A stretch of 58,999 nucleotides of DNA, taken from contig NMRA01000180.1 of the NCBI GenBank assembly GCA_002633005.1, positions 699,995 through 758,993 on the forward strand. The letters are read 5' to 3'. The notes below the pieces were generated by a model. The model was not told where the DNA came from. It did not search any database and saw nothing but the letters and a program-made list of their open reading frames with translations. The stretch comes from Phoronis australis. Lineage: Eukaryota > Phoronida > Phoronidae. A program made the translations under genes and the position numbers. Below, piece by piece: positions 20,688-32,400 of the stretch (within the stretch, counting starts at the first letter, position 1; every line of letters begins with the position of its first letter).

Positions 20688-22467
20688 GGTCTCAAGATAA
20701 GTCAGAGTACAGACCAGAACACAAGTATGCTTTTTTGGCCTAAGTTGGCTCCGCATAATATCAGAGCGCCCTTCGACATCATAATTCAATAAGCTGCCGG
20801 TATTTTCCATGAGTAGTCGAAACGCATGTCTGTTGTGTGAGCATATTTTATATCCAGAACTTGAAAACTTCATGCACATCGCGAATGTGAATACAAATCG
20901 TAGTTCAAAGGTCAGCACAATAAACTGAGAAAAAGCAAATTGCGCTACGTTTTCGCCGGATTCATACTAGGTCAATGAATTCACTTAAAAGGATACCAAA
21001 CCGGTTTTGGCCTATAAACAGATACTTAAAACGACTTTCCTTCTGAAACAAAATAATGCTTTCTAACGTTTGACAACCCTCAACAGTTTGGAGGAAAATC
21101 TGAAAACTGCTTTCAAAGTCTACCAAATGAGCAAGCGCGACTTAAGCTTTATCGAATTACACAGCAACTGTGGGAAAAGGCTACGCACCAAGGACCCTAA
21201 TGTCCAATTTGTGACATAGGAAGCATGAATTTTTAATTGATTCCTGCCTTTAACTTGGAAGATGCAATGATGCATTAGCAGGTGGCACAACGCAGATTGG
21301 TTGAAATCATCAAAACAGCGTTTAGTATCCTTTAACTGCGAACCGTGAATGAAAATGTTTGTACATGTATGTAATGAAGAATGACAAGACAAAATTCCAA
21401 TTTTTCATTTAGCTCTTAGACTCTCAATCGACCTTCCTAGTATATCGTACATGCCCAATCGTTTTCCAAGTATTCATCGACCGCTGGAGGTCCCATCGAC
21501 CACATTACCGATCAGTGACACGTTAAGTGAGCCACTATTATTATGTGCACAATGTCTTCAACATGACAAAAAACGAGAAAAGTGGCTGTTTGCTATAAAC
21601 CATGTTAACGTCAGCGTATAACTCCTTCTACATACTCCCGATTTTTCTTACACGATTGAATAAAGCATTAACGATGTTTAATCCGACTTTCGTTTGACTG
21701 AGGAGATCGCTGACTAATCACTGCCCGATATAATCCTCGTGCGGAAGTCTAATCCATCTTATTAGCTACACAGTTATTAAACATTATGTACCAGTAGCAA
21801 GTCAAAAATGGCAATGCGCACAGAATGAGAAACAGTTGTCACGCTGGATCCAGCCCCTCGACCCTGCTACTACTTATTAGGCTATGTGGGCCCAAATAAT
21901 ACGTGTCTATATAGTACCAAAACATCCTTCAAAACCGTGGAGGCATGTGTTTCAAGTACTTCGGCTAATTGAGTTACAGTGTATTCGTATAACATAAAAA
22001 CTGGACGAAAATGAACGAAACAAATTTACATATGGTCACAACCACAGAGAAACGAGATCACCAAGGAGAGATTTCTTTAAAGTCTGGTAGACCACGAAGA
22101 GTAGCTCGGCCCAGAACAAAGGAATTTCGATTAGGCTAAACTATGTGTACTTATATACGATGGAGGTGTGCATTCACACATTTACCCGAAACTGAACAGA
22201 TGTACGGTCACCACAGGATTTCTGGAGATTCCGTGAAATGATAACTTCGAATAAAACGACACCTGATGCTGGTGTACACAAAATAACGGTATCAACCTTT
22301 TGTTCCCACACTCGATCAGATGAGCTCTACAGTCCAGTTTGAATGTATTCCAAACAACGTCTTTTTACTATCAAAACTTCTGTCTAGAGTATGATGCCAC
22401 GTCCTACATGCAAGATGGTACCGGCAATCATATGAGTTCGTTTTTACTTCATTCCGGTCGACTCCCG
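20688..22467. other. Spacer between the two MITE copies
   Basis: No gene or further repeat recognised. Confidence 0.65.
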
Positions 22468-22618
22468 CCTCCCGTTCAGTAACGCTAGGACCTCGCTAAA
22501 AAGCAAGACTTCGCGAGATTACATGAGATATTGCCGTGTATTTTAAATGAGAACACGTGGCTTTGGCTACATTTTAGCTAGGTCCTAGCGTAGGTCCTCG
22601 CGTTACTGAACGCACGCC
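22468..22618. mobile_element. 151-bp MITE, CGTTCAGTAACGC family, copy 2
   Basis: Same ends and interior as 20539-20687, with a GCAA insertion after AAAAA and a more regular right TIR (GCGTTACTGAACGCACGCC). Same orientation as copy 1, 1.9 kb away. Confidence 0.7.
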
Positions 22619-23215
22619 CGGTTACACGTATGATTTATGTCCTTTGACCGAGGTTCTGCTCATACACAAAGATAAGGCACTTCGTGGCCTATTTTGACCT
22701 ATTTTACATTGACCAATGACTCCATTTTTTCCTTTGGGGTTCGGTTTGCAAATGACGTCACTTTCGGGACTACTTTTGATCTTTGAGCTTACTATCTTTG
22801 ACCGAGGTCCCTCTCAAACACGTCACGTAAACGACTTAACATACTACATGTACTTTCTTACTCTAGACCTAAGGAAGGTGTGGACAAATTACATGACGTG
22901 TCAACACCATAGAGGGGATGCGGCTCCCGAAATAGCATTAATTCTCGTGTTCGAGTGTATAGACAAATATTCTGGCATGACTTTTCAAGCTAAAATTCCA
23001 TGCACGAAGTTCTACAAGGCAATCGAAGTGCGCAGGCAGTGGTCCCCGTTGTATACGAAAAAATGCTTGTGTAGACAGGCTACTCTAGATTAATTCCTAA
23101 AATTTGAAAGTAAACGCGAGTTTGGACAAGAACCCAACTTTCAGGTTGTTCCCGTCCAAAAATCTTTCTCACATTTAATAGATACACTATATTTATAGGA
23201 GAAAAATAAAGCGAC
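22619..23215. other. Spacer downstream of the follistatin-like gene
   Basis: A short local duplication (CTTTGACCGAGGT at 22639 and 22797). The 125-codon frame 22716-23093 shows no family feature and is probably chance. Confidence 0.55.
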
Positions 23216-23584
23216 TCACAGACGTTTAGGCCTACACGCTGCCGAGTGGCCCTTCCTGACATTGAACAACTTCGTTATTTCCAATCCCGTTTCGCAGGCT
23301 TCCTTCATCATAAGACATTCACTCTCGTAGTACTTTCCGTCAGAAGCGCACACGGGCTTGCTGTAGACATAATCACCAAAATCAGCACATGTGTAACACA
23401 AACACCGGGAACGTGTCCCATCACGCGTTCTGTCGCAATATGCGGCTTTGTGACATTTCGGTTCTCCATATTCATCAAGACAAGGATCTCGAAATCCAAA
23501 ACTTTCAAAATGGAACTTGAAACATGTCTGCACGAACGTCACGACGCAGAGAACAGACACTATACTGTACAAATGATTTGCCAT
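23216..23584 (-). CDS. Small secreted follistatin/Kazal-type Cys-rich protein
   Basis: Single open frame of 122 codons from the chosen ATG (MANHLYSIVSV). An in-frame ATG 31 codons upstream (23677) gives a basic, non-signal-like extension, so the inner ATG is preferred because a hydrophobic signal peptide (about residues 6-20) follows it at once. The mature part has ten Cys in the order of a follistatin module: DPC, KC, YC, RCLC, TC, then a Kazal core VCASDGKYYESEC, EAC and AAC. Kazal modules usually inhibit serine proteases; follistatin modules also bind growth factors. Which applies is not known. A candidate ATTAAA poly(A) signal lies 40 bp after the stop (+ 23174-23179). A short exon of a larger gene is also possible. 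It lies in the space between the two lipoxygenase 3' ends, with no visible functional link to them. Confidence 0.72.
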   Translation of the reverse strand: MANHLYSIVSVLCVVTFVQTCFKFHFESFGFRDPCLDEYGEPKCHKAAYCDRTRDGTRSRCLCYTCADFGDYVYSKPVCASDGKYYESECLMMKEACETGLEITKLFNVRKGHSAACRPKRL

Positions 23585-23677
23585 CCGACCATTCACTTCT
23601 CTTCGGAATCCTGACGTTAGGGTCTCAGCAAAACGTGAAAACTTCTTCAAAACAAGCGTGCTCAGTCGACGTACCAC

Positions 23678-25180
23678 GAAAGATATGTAAATTGGTGTGC
23701 CAACCTTTGAATAGTTTCGAAAAATATATTTACGACGAACACATCACTAAGTGGCTTACAGGCTCTGTACATGTGGGAATACTTTAGGCTGGATGCGCGC
23801 ATGATATAGGCTTTCTGGTGGTCGTTTGCCCACTTTAGAATATTCTTTTATCTGATTGGCGTGTTTGTGCGAAATTCCTATGCTGGGTTTGCTGAAATGA
23901 ATATCAAGGGACCGCGTATTAATACAGTTCTAATGCTTCCTCTAATATCAGACCACCAATAATTGTTATGAGCTAATTGCGATTAAGAAATTAACTATAA
24001 CGCAGAAAGCCGTTCCTACTGGTTTTGAAACCGATCGATGACCATCTGACTGCCGCTCGTAAGTTTAACGCAAAACGCCGAAGTTTGGCAAAAATGTTGG
24101 GAGAAATTTGTGCAATGACGTGTTTAGTTTAGTTTTTGTCTTATAACACAGAGGAACTCTCAACAAAGTGAAAGAGAAGAGCTACAAAACACTAACAGCC
24201 CGTGTGGTTCAGAAAACGGGTGTTTTTCTTTGGTACTAAAAAAATAGAAGATGCTACCGACAATCTATTCTGGCTGTTATATTCCTGTTTCAAATGTGTG
24301 ACAAAAATGTAATTAATATTTATTCTCACCTGTGGTGAAGGGAAAAATTTTCTCCGATAAATTTCCAAGTTCCATTCATAAAGTAAACCCCCTTTCAATT
24401 GTACAAGACACAAAAATTACGTTGTTTTCAATTCACTTAATGTTGCCAACCAATAATTATCTGCATAAAATGTTGAGATAAGATAGTCTTGAGGCCAGGG
24501 CTTCCATTTAGACGACTTTTTGGACGTACATGTACAGTAGATGGAAGTCTTAAAAGACAGTATTACTATGTGGCCATTATGTCGTGTTGTCTTTTCTAAT
24601 TTGCTAACAGCCTTGCCGCAAGCAAAATAAACCAGCAAAACGTGAAGCGGGAGGAAACTTGTACTGAGTTCGAGCTAGGACCGGTAGCGGACGAGGGTGG
24701 AAAACACGTTCCGTTTTATTTTTTTTTTAGTCCAACGACAGATTTCCTGAGCAGAAGGTATACATCCTCGGCGCCCGCAACTTCCGGCCGCCTGCGTACA
24801 TACAATCGCGCTTAGCCCGCTTCTCCGAGGATGTCGGGGCCCCGGCCCCCCTCACTATAGGCCTATATGGTATCCTAGATCAGCCACTGAAAATGCTACT
24901 TGAGACAGAGCTATGAGAGCTTGCAAAAGGACGGGGTGCTATTGATGGTGATCGGATCAAGGTCAGTAGAGTTTTCACTGACCCGTCACTCGGCGAAACG
25001 TTAGTCCCCTCTCATGCAGAAGGCCACACACACATGAGGCACCTTTCCGTCCCCTCGGATATGAACGAGGCCTCTGAAGAAACATGATAACAATGCTTGT
25101 TCCAAGGGGGATCCAGGACTTTGAGTTAGGGGGGGGGGGGCAAGGCAGAGTATTAGCCAGGATTTTGCCTGTCAGAAATT
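23678..25180. other. Spacer up to the gap
   Basis: Upstream side of the follistatin-like gene; no clear promoter motif. GC-rich block at 24750-24860, then CGGCGAAACGTTAGTC and the poly-G next to the gap, probably transposon-derived. Confidence 0.5.
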
Positions 25181-26075
25181 NNNNNNNNNNNNNNNNNNNN
25201 NNNNNNNNNNNNNNNNNNNNNNNNNNNNNNNNNNNNNNNNNNNNNNNNNNNNNNNNNNNNNNNNNNNNNNNNNNNNNNNNNNNNNNNNNNNNNNNNNNNN
25301 NNNNNNNNNNNNNNNNNNNNNNNNNNNNNNNNNNNNNNNNNNNNNNNNNNNNNNNNNNNNNNNNNNNNNNNNNNNNNNNNNNNNNNNNNNNNNNNNNNNN
25401 NNNNNNNNNNNNNNNNNNNNNNNNNNNNNNNNNNNNNNNNNNNNNNNNNNNNNNNNNNNNNNNNNNNNNNNNNNNNNNNNNNNNNNNNNNNNNNNNNNNN
25501 NNNNNNNNNNNNNNNNNNNNNNNNNNNNNNNNNNNNNNNNNNNNNNNNNNNNNNNNNNNNNNNNNNNNNNNNNNNNNNNNNNNNNNNNNNNNNNNNNNNN
25601 NNNNNNNNNNNNNNNNNNNNNNNNNNNNNNNNNNNNNNNNNNNNNNNNNNNNNNNNNNNNNNNNNNNNNNNNNNNNNNNNNNNNNNNNNNNNNNNNNNNN
25701 NNNNNNNNNNNNNNNNNNNNNNNNNNNNNNNNNNNNNNNNNNNNNNNNNNNNNNNNNNNNNNNNNNNNNNNNNNNNNNNNNNNNNNNNNNNNNNNNNNNN
25801 NNNNNNNNNNNNNNNNNNNNNNNNNNNNNNNNNNNNNNNNNNNNNNNNNNNNNNNNNNNNNNNNNNNNNNNNNNNNNNNNNNNNNNNNNNNNNNNNNNNN
25901 NNNNNNNNNNNNNNNNNNNNNNNNNNNNNNNNNNNNNNNNNNNNNNNNNNNNNNNNNNNNNNNNNNNNNNNNNNNNNNNNNNNNNNNNNNNNNNNNNNNN
26001 NNNNNNNNNNNNNNNNNNNNNNNNNNNNNNNNNNNNNNNNNNNNNNNNNNNNNNNNNNNNNNNNNNNNNNNNNNN
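25181..26075. other. Assembly gap (895 Ns)
   Basis: Unknown bases. A run of G just before it (25129-25140), after the words GGGGGATCCAGGACTTT, may have stopped sequencing. Open frames spanning the Ns are artefacts. Confidence 0.99.
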
Positions 26076-26086
26076 AGTTTGGGTGC

Positions 26087-26467
26087 TCAGGTCACCATCC
26101 AGTGGGAGTGTGTCGCGGGACACTCTGGCAAGTGGGACAGTTGTTCCTCTGTCCGTGGTATGCCGGAGGTCCACTTAACCATGTCCAGTAGTGGCTTGGC
26201 CTCGTCGAACTCTGAACAGCACAAGCATTCCATTGACGTAGGCATAACAACGCACACAGTGCATTTGCACCAAGATTTGTCACCACGTCTGTCCTCATTA
26301 GCCGCCTCGCTTCTCTCAACAGCTGCCTGTGCCTGTGCGTACTCTGCCTCGTTATACTCGGGCTCAAACATGTACCCACCCATTGAATGTCCGTCACCAC
26401 TGCTGTGAATAAGGTCTCCGTCACTCACACTACTGTCACTGTGATACGGGTCACCGACTCCAGCCAT
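26087..26467 (-). CDS. P2X7-intracellular-domain-like zinc-binding protein, likely inside a TTAA transposon, 3' end near gap
   Basis: ORF of 126 codons starting MAGVGDPYHSD, with an acidic, Ser-rich N terminus (FEPEYNEAEYAQAQ) and then DKSWCKCTVCVVMPTSMECL and CCSEFDEA. The WCxC..C..MPT..EC.CC pattern is that of the zinc-binding cytosolic domain of P2X7 receptors, which also occurs in many invertebrate proteins without the channel part. The expected later motif (C-I-T-x-H-P-G-F type) is not recognisable before the stop, and the 895-bp gap starts 11 bp beyond the stop, so the ORF may be truncated or frameshifted. Its upstream DNA (to 26800) is the same as the TIR of the TTAA element at 33.2-34.4 kb, so this is probably a gene of a mobile element rather than a host receptor. 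Confidence 0.6.
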   Translation of the reverse strand: MAGVGDPYHSDSSVSDGDLIHSSGDGHSMGGYMFEPEYNEAEYAQAQAAVERSEAANEDRRGDKSWCKCTVCVVMPTSMECLCCSEFDEAKPLLDMVKWTSGIPRTEEQLSHLPECPATHSHWMVT

Positions 26468-26804
26468 TTTCAGCTTACAACACACTAAACAATCCCTAAA
26501 TCCAACGTAGTTGAGTTCTCTACTATTCTATCTTGCCGCAGAATACTCGCCGATGGAAAGTGATGGCGACAATTGTTGAAAAACAGCACAAAACAAAAGT
26601 AGAATAGAACAGATTCGCACGGTAAAGTCAACGCAAAACCAAGTGGCGGGAAACGCTTGCCTCCTAAAACGTCACTTCCGGAGTAGCGGACGAGTAATTT
26701 ATAAAATTACGAAAAGCTGTAATTAAGTGGAAAATACGTCTAGGATAACCAACCAACCTTATTTTAGCGCAAATGACATGGAAAAGGGTTGCCTTCGCCT
26801 TTAA
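26468..26804 (-). mobile_element. End of a TTAA-flanked (Kolobok-like) element, copy 1
   Basis: The sequence upstream of the P2X7-like ORF matches, on the opposite strand, the left part of the element at 33220-33545. The two share the segment before the ATG with CGAGTATTCT and GAGAACTCAA, and the GGCGGGAAA.. and GATTATCC-like blocks of the TIR. The terminus reads AGGCGAAGGCAACCC next to TTAA (26801-26804). The other end was not found and may lie in the gap. Confidence 0.55.
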
Positions 26805-29259
26805 TGTCCGCCGCGTGAATAGAGTCTACAGCCAATCATGACACCAAGTCGGTCAAAGGTCGCAAGCTAGTGCACTAGTAACTCGCGCCACAGCATTACT
26901 TGTCAAGTTTGTATTAAATCATCAGTAACTGGGAAGTCTGGAATTCACGAGATTGGAAGCTGGGTTACCAGGTTCAAAGATGACTATTAGCTTGTACACT
27001 GCACCAAAACAACAGTCAATGAAGGCCGGTCTGATCGGCTGCCCATGACCGCATGCTTACATTGTCTCGTAATCGGGCTACCAAATCGCTTACTACTAAT
27101 ATTCAGATGCTTGCCAATACGTATTAATGTGCGGAATCTACTCCTTCGTAAGAGTAGAATAAGACGAAAGACAGCGTCTTTAATGAAACCCTATTAGAAA
27201 CTCTATCTTTGACGGTGAACACCATAATCTTGCACTGGTCTTTAGTTGTTAAGTGTTAATGAGGCAACGAAATCCAACACAGGAATGATCGTGTTCACCT
27301 TATCATTATGCCAGCCAAAATAACCAATGCAAACCGTTGAATCGGTGAAACACGCTACTGCTGTGTTCACGGGTATAATTGCAGCCATAAATTCTTCTAC
27401 AGTACAAGCGACAATTGTAAAATTATGTCTAAAATCCAACGTTATTCCAACTTCGAATGTATTCCAAAGATCTCCCCGGTTTGGAAATGGACACAACAAA
27501 GTTTCTTACTGGTTGTGAGACAACCTGTCCTCAGGGCAATTTCTATTAACACTGTTTCCTACAACATTGAGTGCAGAGTCTGATCCATTTTCTGAGCACT
27601 AGGGACGTGGATATTTTTTCGAAAATCGGATGGAATAAAGATCAGTAAGCTTTGAAAACTTCTGGTCGTCCCTTAAGAACCGTTCTACGACAAAATCAAA
27701 ACAAATAAAAAATCACTATAGAGGTCATCTTTAGGTTCAACTTAAACTTTGTGTATGTGATTGCGGTGTGGCTCTGATACAAAAATCACCAATTTTTCTC
27801 TTATTGACTTTTAATTGTTTTACCTTTAGGCCTTCAAAGGTTCGCGAAGAAAATGACACGTTTTTGCATACTGAAATTTACCTACTTTTGGCACTCCAGT
27901 AGAGGTTAACGGACAGTCCTTTAAAAATGCAAAGACTGTCTTCTGATAGGGAGGTTCAATGTCTACATAAAAGTCATAAAGATATTTTCTTTCTCGTTCT
28001 TAAAGCAACTTCACTAACTGAACCTTTTGAACGAAAATGGGCTATTTTGAGCCAAACTACATATCTCACCAAGATGTATGAGCATGCAATTGTTTTTCAA
28101 GATTTGAGTCGGGTGACCTTAGAATCGACAGTTGATATCTACGGCAAATGTTTGGCAAAATGAATTTTACCACAAACTTGACTCAAAAATGAAGGATGTG
28201 CTGAACAGGCCAAACAACTGTGGATGGCCACTAATTGTCGCATAATAAGACAAATCCGTATGAAAATGGGAAGGTGACGTCATGTCTTCAATAGAAAACC
28301 TTTAATGTCAAAATTTCAGAAAATCCATCAACAAACACTGCAAATATGGAGGCAGACGTAAACAAAACAACTAAAATTGTCTCTTGAGATGGTCTGGTCT
28401 ATCCGAAACTCGTAGTCAGCTGTTGCTGTTTGCACAAGAACACAACTGGCGAATCTCATCTAGATACTGCAAGGGGTTTAGGAGATAGAGCAGCGAAAGA
28501 GGACGACGAAAGCCCAGATGCCACGACCCCAGATAAAGATGGCTGTAATACGCTCCCACGATGGGCGCTTGAAAATGTGTTTCTCGGTCGTAAAACCGAT
28601 AATGTCACGGTTTGATCTAAATCCTTCCGAGGTGAGTAAGGCACATGTGAAGACCACTAAGTAATGTCACTCTACAATTTAATTTTCAGCATTCAAACTG
28701 TGTCTGTCAACTGTAATATTTTCTGTTAATTTTCTTGATCGACAGTTCAGTAAAATCATTTGTTGCAAAGCACTGTCATAAAAAGAAGAAACTATCGTGC
28801 ACATTTGTGTGCGTGACAATTTGACATAACACTAATTAATACGAAACAAAAAGCATAGAACATTTCCCAGGAACTTGACAAGTTTTGTCTACTGTTTTTG
28901 TTATCTTGGGCTAAACCTTATCACACTAAAACACGCACCAAAGTTATATTTTCGCTTAATTCCCAAATAAATACGCCTAAAACAGCATATGTCGTGTAGA
29001 AATAAATCTTACCGTTAGAAATGTTGTATGAAATCACACACAAAATTTAAACGAAAATATTGTCACATTCTCCAATTAGCTGGTTTCAATAAACGGATGA
29101 CTACATGGAAGGTGAATGCTTCCAATACAAAAAAGTTAAAATATTAAGTTCCTTTAAATGAAAGGAATGATAAGATACATTGTAAATATCCACCAAGGAC
29201 ATAGTTGATCAACGTAAACATACATTGATTTTGTTTACTTAAGGCAGTTAGCAAATTAC
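26805..29259. other. Spacer between the TTAA element and gene B
   Basis: No gene. 28583-28610 resembles the right end of the 14.3 kb TTAA MITE. The gene B 3' UTR must lie in the upper part, but no strong poly(A) signal is seen on -. Confidence 0.55.
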
Positions 29260-29439
29260 TTAGGCAGCAATACTGGATGGGATCCTTTTAGGGAGAAGAT
29301 ACAAATACTGAAATTCTCTATTGTTGTTTCTGGCCTCGATCTTTTTTGTAATTTCGTCAAGCCTCTTTTTCAAATTCGCCTGGGACGCAATGGCCTCATC
29401 CTCTGCAAATATGTCATCTGGAAACTCACCAAGGTACAC
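29260..29439 (-). CDS. Gene B exon 9: C terminus with stop
   Basis: 180 bp, acceptor ATTGCAG, stop TAA at 29262-29260. Encodes VYLGEFPDDIFAEDEAIASQ, then a charged helix and LYLLPKRIPSSIAA. Ends in Ala instead of the family Ile, as in gene A. I see no clear AATAAA close behind it on this strand. Confidence 0.95.
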   Translation of the reverse strand: MYLGEFPDDIFAEDEAIASQANLKKRLDEITKKIEARNNNREFQYLYLLPKRIPSSIAA

Positions 29440-32400
29440 CTGCAATGTTATCCAAGTTACTCGATTAGTAATTTTTCCACCAATGTTAACGCAACTTACA
29501 TTGCACCAAACAATGCCAAGAGAGGCTGAATACAGTCCTCTGTCCGATATCTATGTTGTTCGAAAACAAAGGAAAAATTGACACAAGTCTTCCCTCGACT
29601 ATAGACCATGACATGAACATGAAAAATTCCATGCGAAACACCAACGCGTTCAAAGCTGCCAACGAGTGGAAAATCCAAAAGCCTGAAATGGTTGACAAGG
29701 ATTAGTCATAACGCTGAAATCCATTGAAGACTTTCCTAATAATTTCCATATTTTGAGATTAAATTATGTTGGCACCGGTGTTCATCAATTCATTTCTATT
29801 CAAGGCCTTCACAAATGTCCTCAGCCTGACGTGTATTGTCAATCTTGTAGCGCCGGATTTCAACCAATTGCGAAATGGCTGTTCATTGGAAGACTTGAAA
29901 TTTCCTAAAATTCGATCAAAACAATCAAAACATTCTTTATGAACACAAGGCGGGTGTATACCCCTACAAGTCGGAACACCGTCATTCCCTCAGACACTTT
30001 TAAAAAACATCCCTGACGGTACAAAGTAACGTCAGTCCAGTCGAAGTAACCCTTATAAGTATATAGGGCCTACATCAGCAACAGTATACATGCGGAATTC
30101 ACACGGTTTAATACAATGCTATTCTAAACGGTGACCATACCATATCAGTTAGCTATAAAACTGAATTCTATGTTCCTCACCTCTCTATCGGTATATCTGG
30201 TGAGAGCATACGTAATGGCGGCTGCTGCTGTAGTTAGCATCTTATCCGGTAATGCTGCCATGATGTCCACCATTTCGACGTTAAACTTCCGCTACAGGAC
30301 AGTTGAAACTTAGATATTATTATAACATCGCTAAATGAAACTACACCTCTGCAAGAATAGAAAGCAAATGCTGAGGTCATGTCTCTTGATTTTGAGAACG
30401 TGCACTTATTAATACTATTTCCGCTTCATTTTTGTTAAACACATCATGAAAAAGATCTTTACGCAAACCATTTTGCTCGAAATCTTTGCCCAATCAAAGA
30501 TCTTCGAACATGACGTTGATTTTTACCAATGTAAACTGAATTTAACACAGATTTGTTTAGCTTAGTTACTTGTCTAAATATACTGCACCAATAAAAAAGA
30601 TGACCGACGAAGTGTCAATCGAAATTTTGCTTTTGAGGAACGCTGTGCAGGCAAATCATGTCGTAAGCTTGAGCTTAGAATTCTGCTCAATTTCAAGATC
30701 GCATATGCGCGAAATTGCTGTACCCGAGTAAGCTTAGCAAGTTTACTCAAACAATCGGGTTCACGTTGAGAAAAGTTGCAGTGCACTAAACCAAATTACA
30801 CGTTAATGAACTAAAAAATATACATTTTAACCAATCTGTATTGTTTTTTTTAACTGCTGGCTATCTTATTCACCAAGCAACAGTTTATTAACCATCCACA
30901 AATTCCTCTAAATTCAATGACACACATTCCGGTGCATAAGAAATTGGGTGATATTTGGGTCAATAATTACAAAAATTTCTTTAGACTGAACACAAAATTT
31001 CGAGTCGACATTGATCTATCTTTTGAAATTTCCATGTCAGAGGGCACTGTTAAAGTAGTCCCGGGAGTGCAGAACGGAAAACATTTACATGGCCGTGTCG
31101 CACTGGACTTATTCAACGCGTATGGGAAACGATTATATGACGGCGTATCTTTACACGATCCATTTTATTCGTGAAACACGATTTAGTAGCACTTACATCT
31201 GGTGGTGGCTGGCGAAGGGCGAGAGGATACGCTGCCGGGAAAGAAAAGTGTTGGAACTGCCCAAAGTTGACCGCAGCGTGTTGGCAGGAGCAGTTGAATA
31301 TGACCATGGTGACCAAGGTGATCAGGTCACTCACTGTACGAATACTGTCTGGACACTGCTTGTCAAGGTCCCCTTCATCAGATGGGAAGGCCTTGGTATG
31401 AAGCTGAAACAAATGCCCGTCTATTCAAGAGATGTAAAAGTCTTATTGATTAATCTACGAGAACCAATGTTAGTATGGAGTGCGTTTTACTACCATGTGA
31501 TGAAGTTTAACTCACTTAAGCTACTAACCACCAACTAGTAACTCAACATTTTAGTACCTCAATCTTTTATTAGTTTGGTCATGTGACTGGCAAATTTTGG
31601 AGATTGAGAAGACTTCAAGTGAACTCCAGTCAGGTTCAACAACGTTCTTACAAATCCCAGAAGCCAACTTTAAGCTAGATAACGAGCAGATTGGAGTCAT
31701 TTGTAACAGGGAAATTAACTGAATTTATAGGGGCTTCATTCAGTGTAATTTCAGACCATTGGGGACCTTGGGTGTCGTAGGGATGAGTTCTGACACCAAC
31801 AATAGATGACAATGTTCTTAGGAATGAGTCCACCACCCCCCGTAAAGTTGCCTATACTGACAGTAGTAGTTACAAGAACCAGCACTTCATAACTCTGAAG
31901 TCGGAACTCAAGACTTGGATTTTTACCTCTTTCATAAAGTTTTGCAATTCGACGTCGGTTTCCACGTCTGCGTCAGATTTGTAATAGACGGTAACCATCT
32001 GACGTGAATATTCCAAGATGGCGTCCCAAAGCAGCAGCGCGTCATCACGGTAGTGGTAGTTGGGAAGGAGTTCGGCGTCGTCGACACCACGACTAGCGAG
32101 TTCATTAGGAAGGTTAAGGCTGCTCCACTGGAACCGCTTGCGGTAGAGGGTTTTGAGGAGTTCAACATGATTGCCATCTAGAAATATAATAGCGAATGTA
32201 GCCCCTGGAGGATAGAATTAGTATGATGCAAGTAACAGTACAAAGAACGCGGAGCAACAAAATAACTCATTATAATACTGATCGTGAAGAAAATTTCAAA
32301 AACAAAGAGGTTACGTAAAAGCGGCCTGCAGTGTAGAAATACTTCTTATATAGTAGTTAGAAGCAAGCTCACTCGAGAGGAAGTTCGTCCATTTCCGTGT

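Noticed and set aside
22716-23093. 125-codon frame downstream of the follistatin-like gene
   Set aside because: No family motif, no paralogue in the window, and it begins in a local duplication.
24980-25015. Hammerhead-ribozyme-like core (CTGA...CGGCGAAACG)
   Set aside because: The conserved GA after CUGAN is CC here and stem II is weak; at best a decayed relic.
24975-26178. Open frames of 364 and 399 codons across the gap
   Set aside because: Almost entirely unknown bases; only the ends are real sequence.
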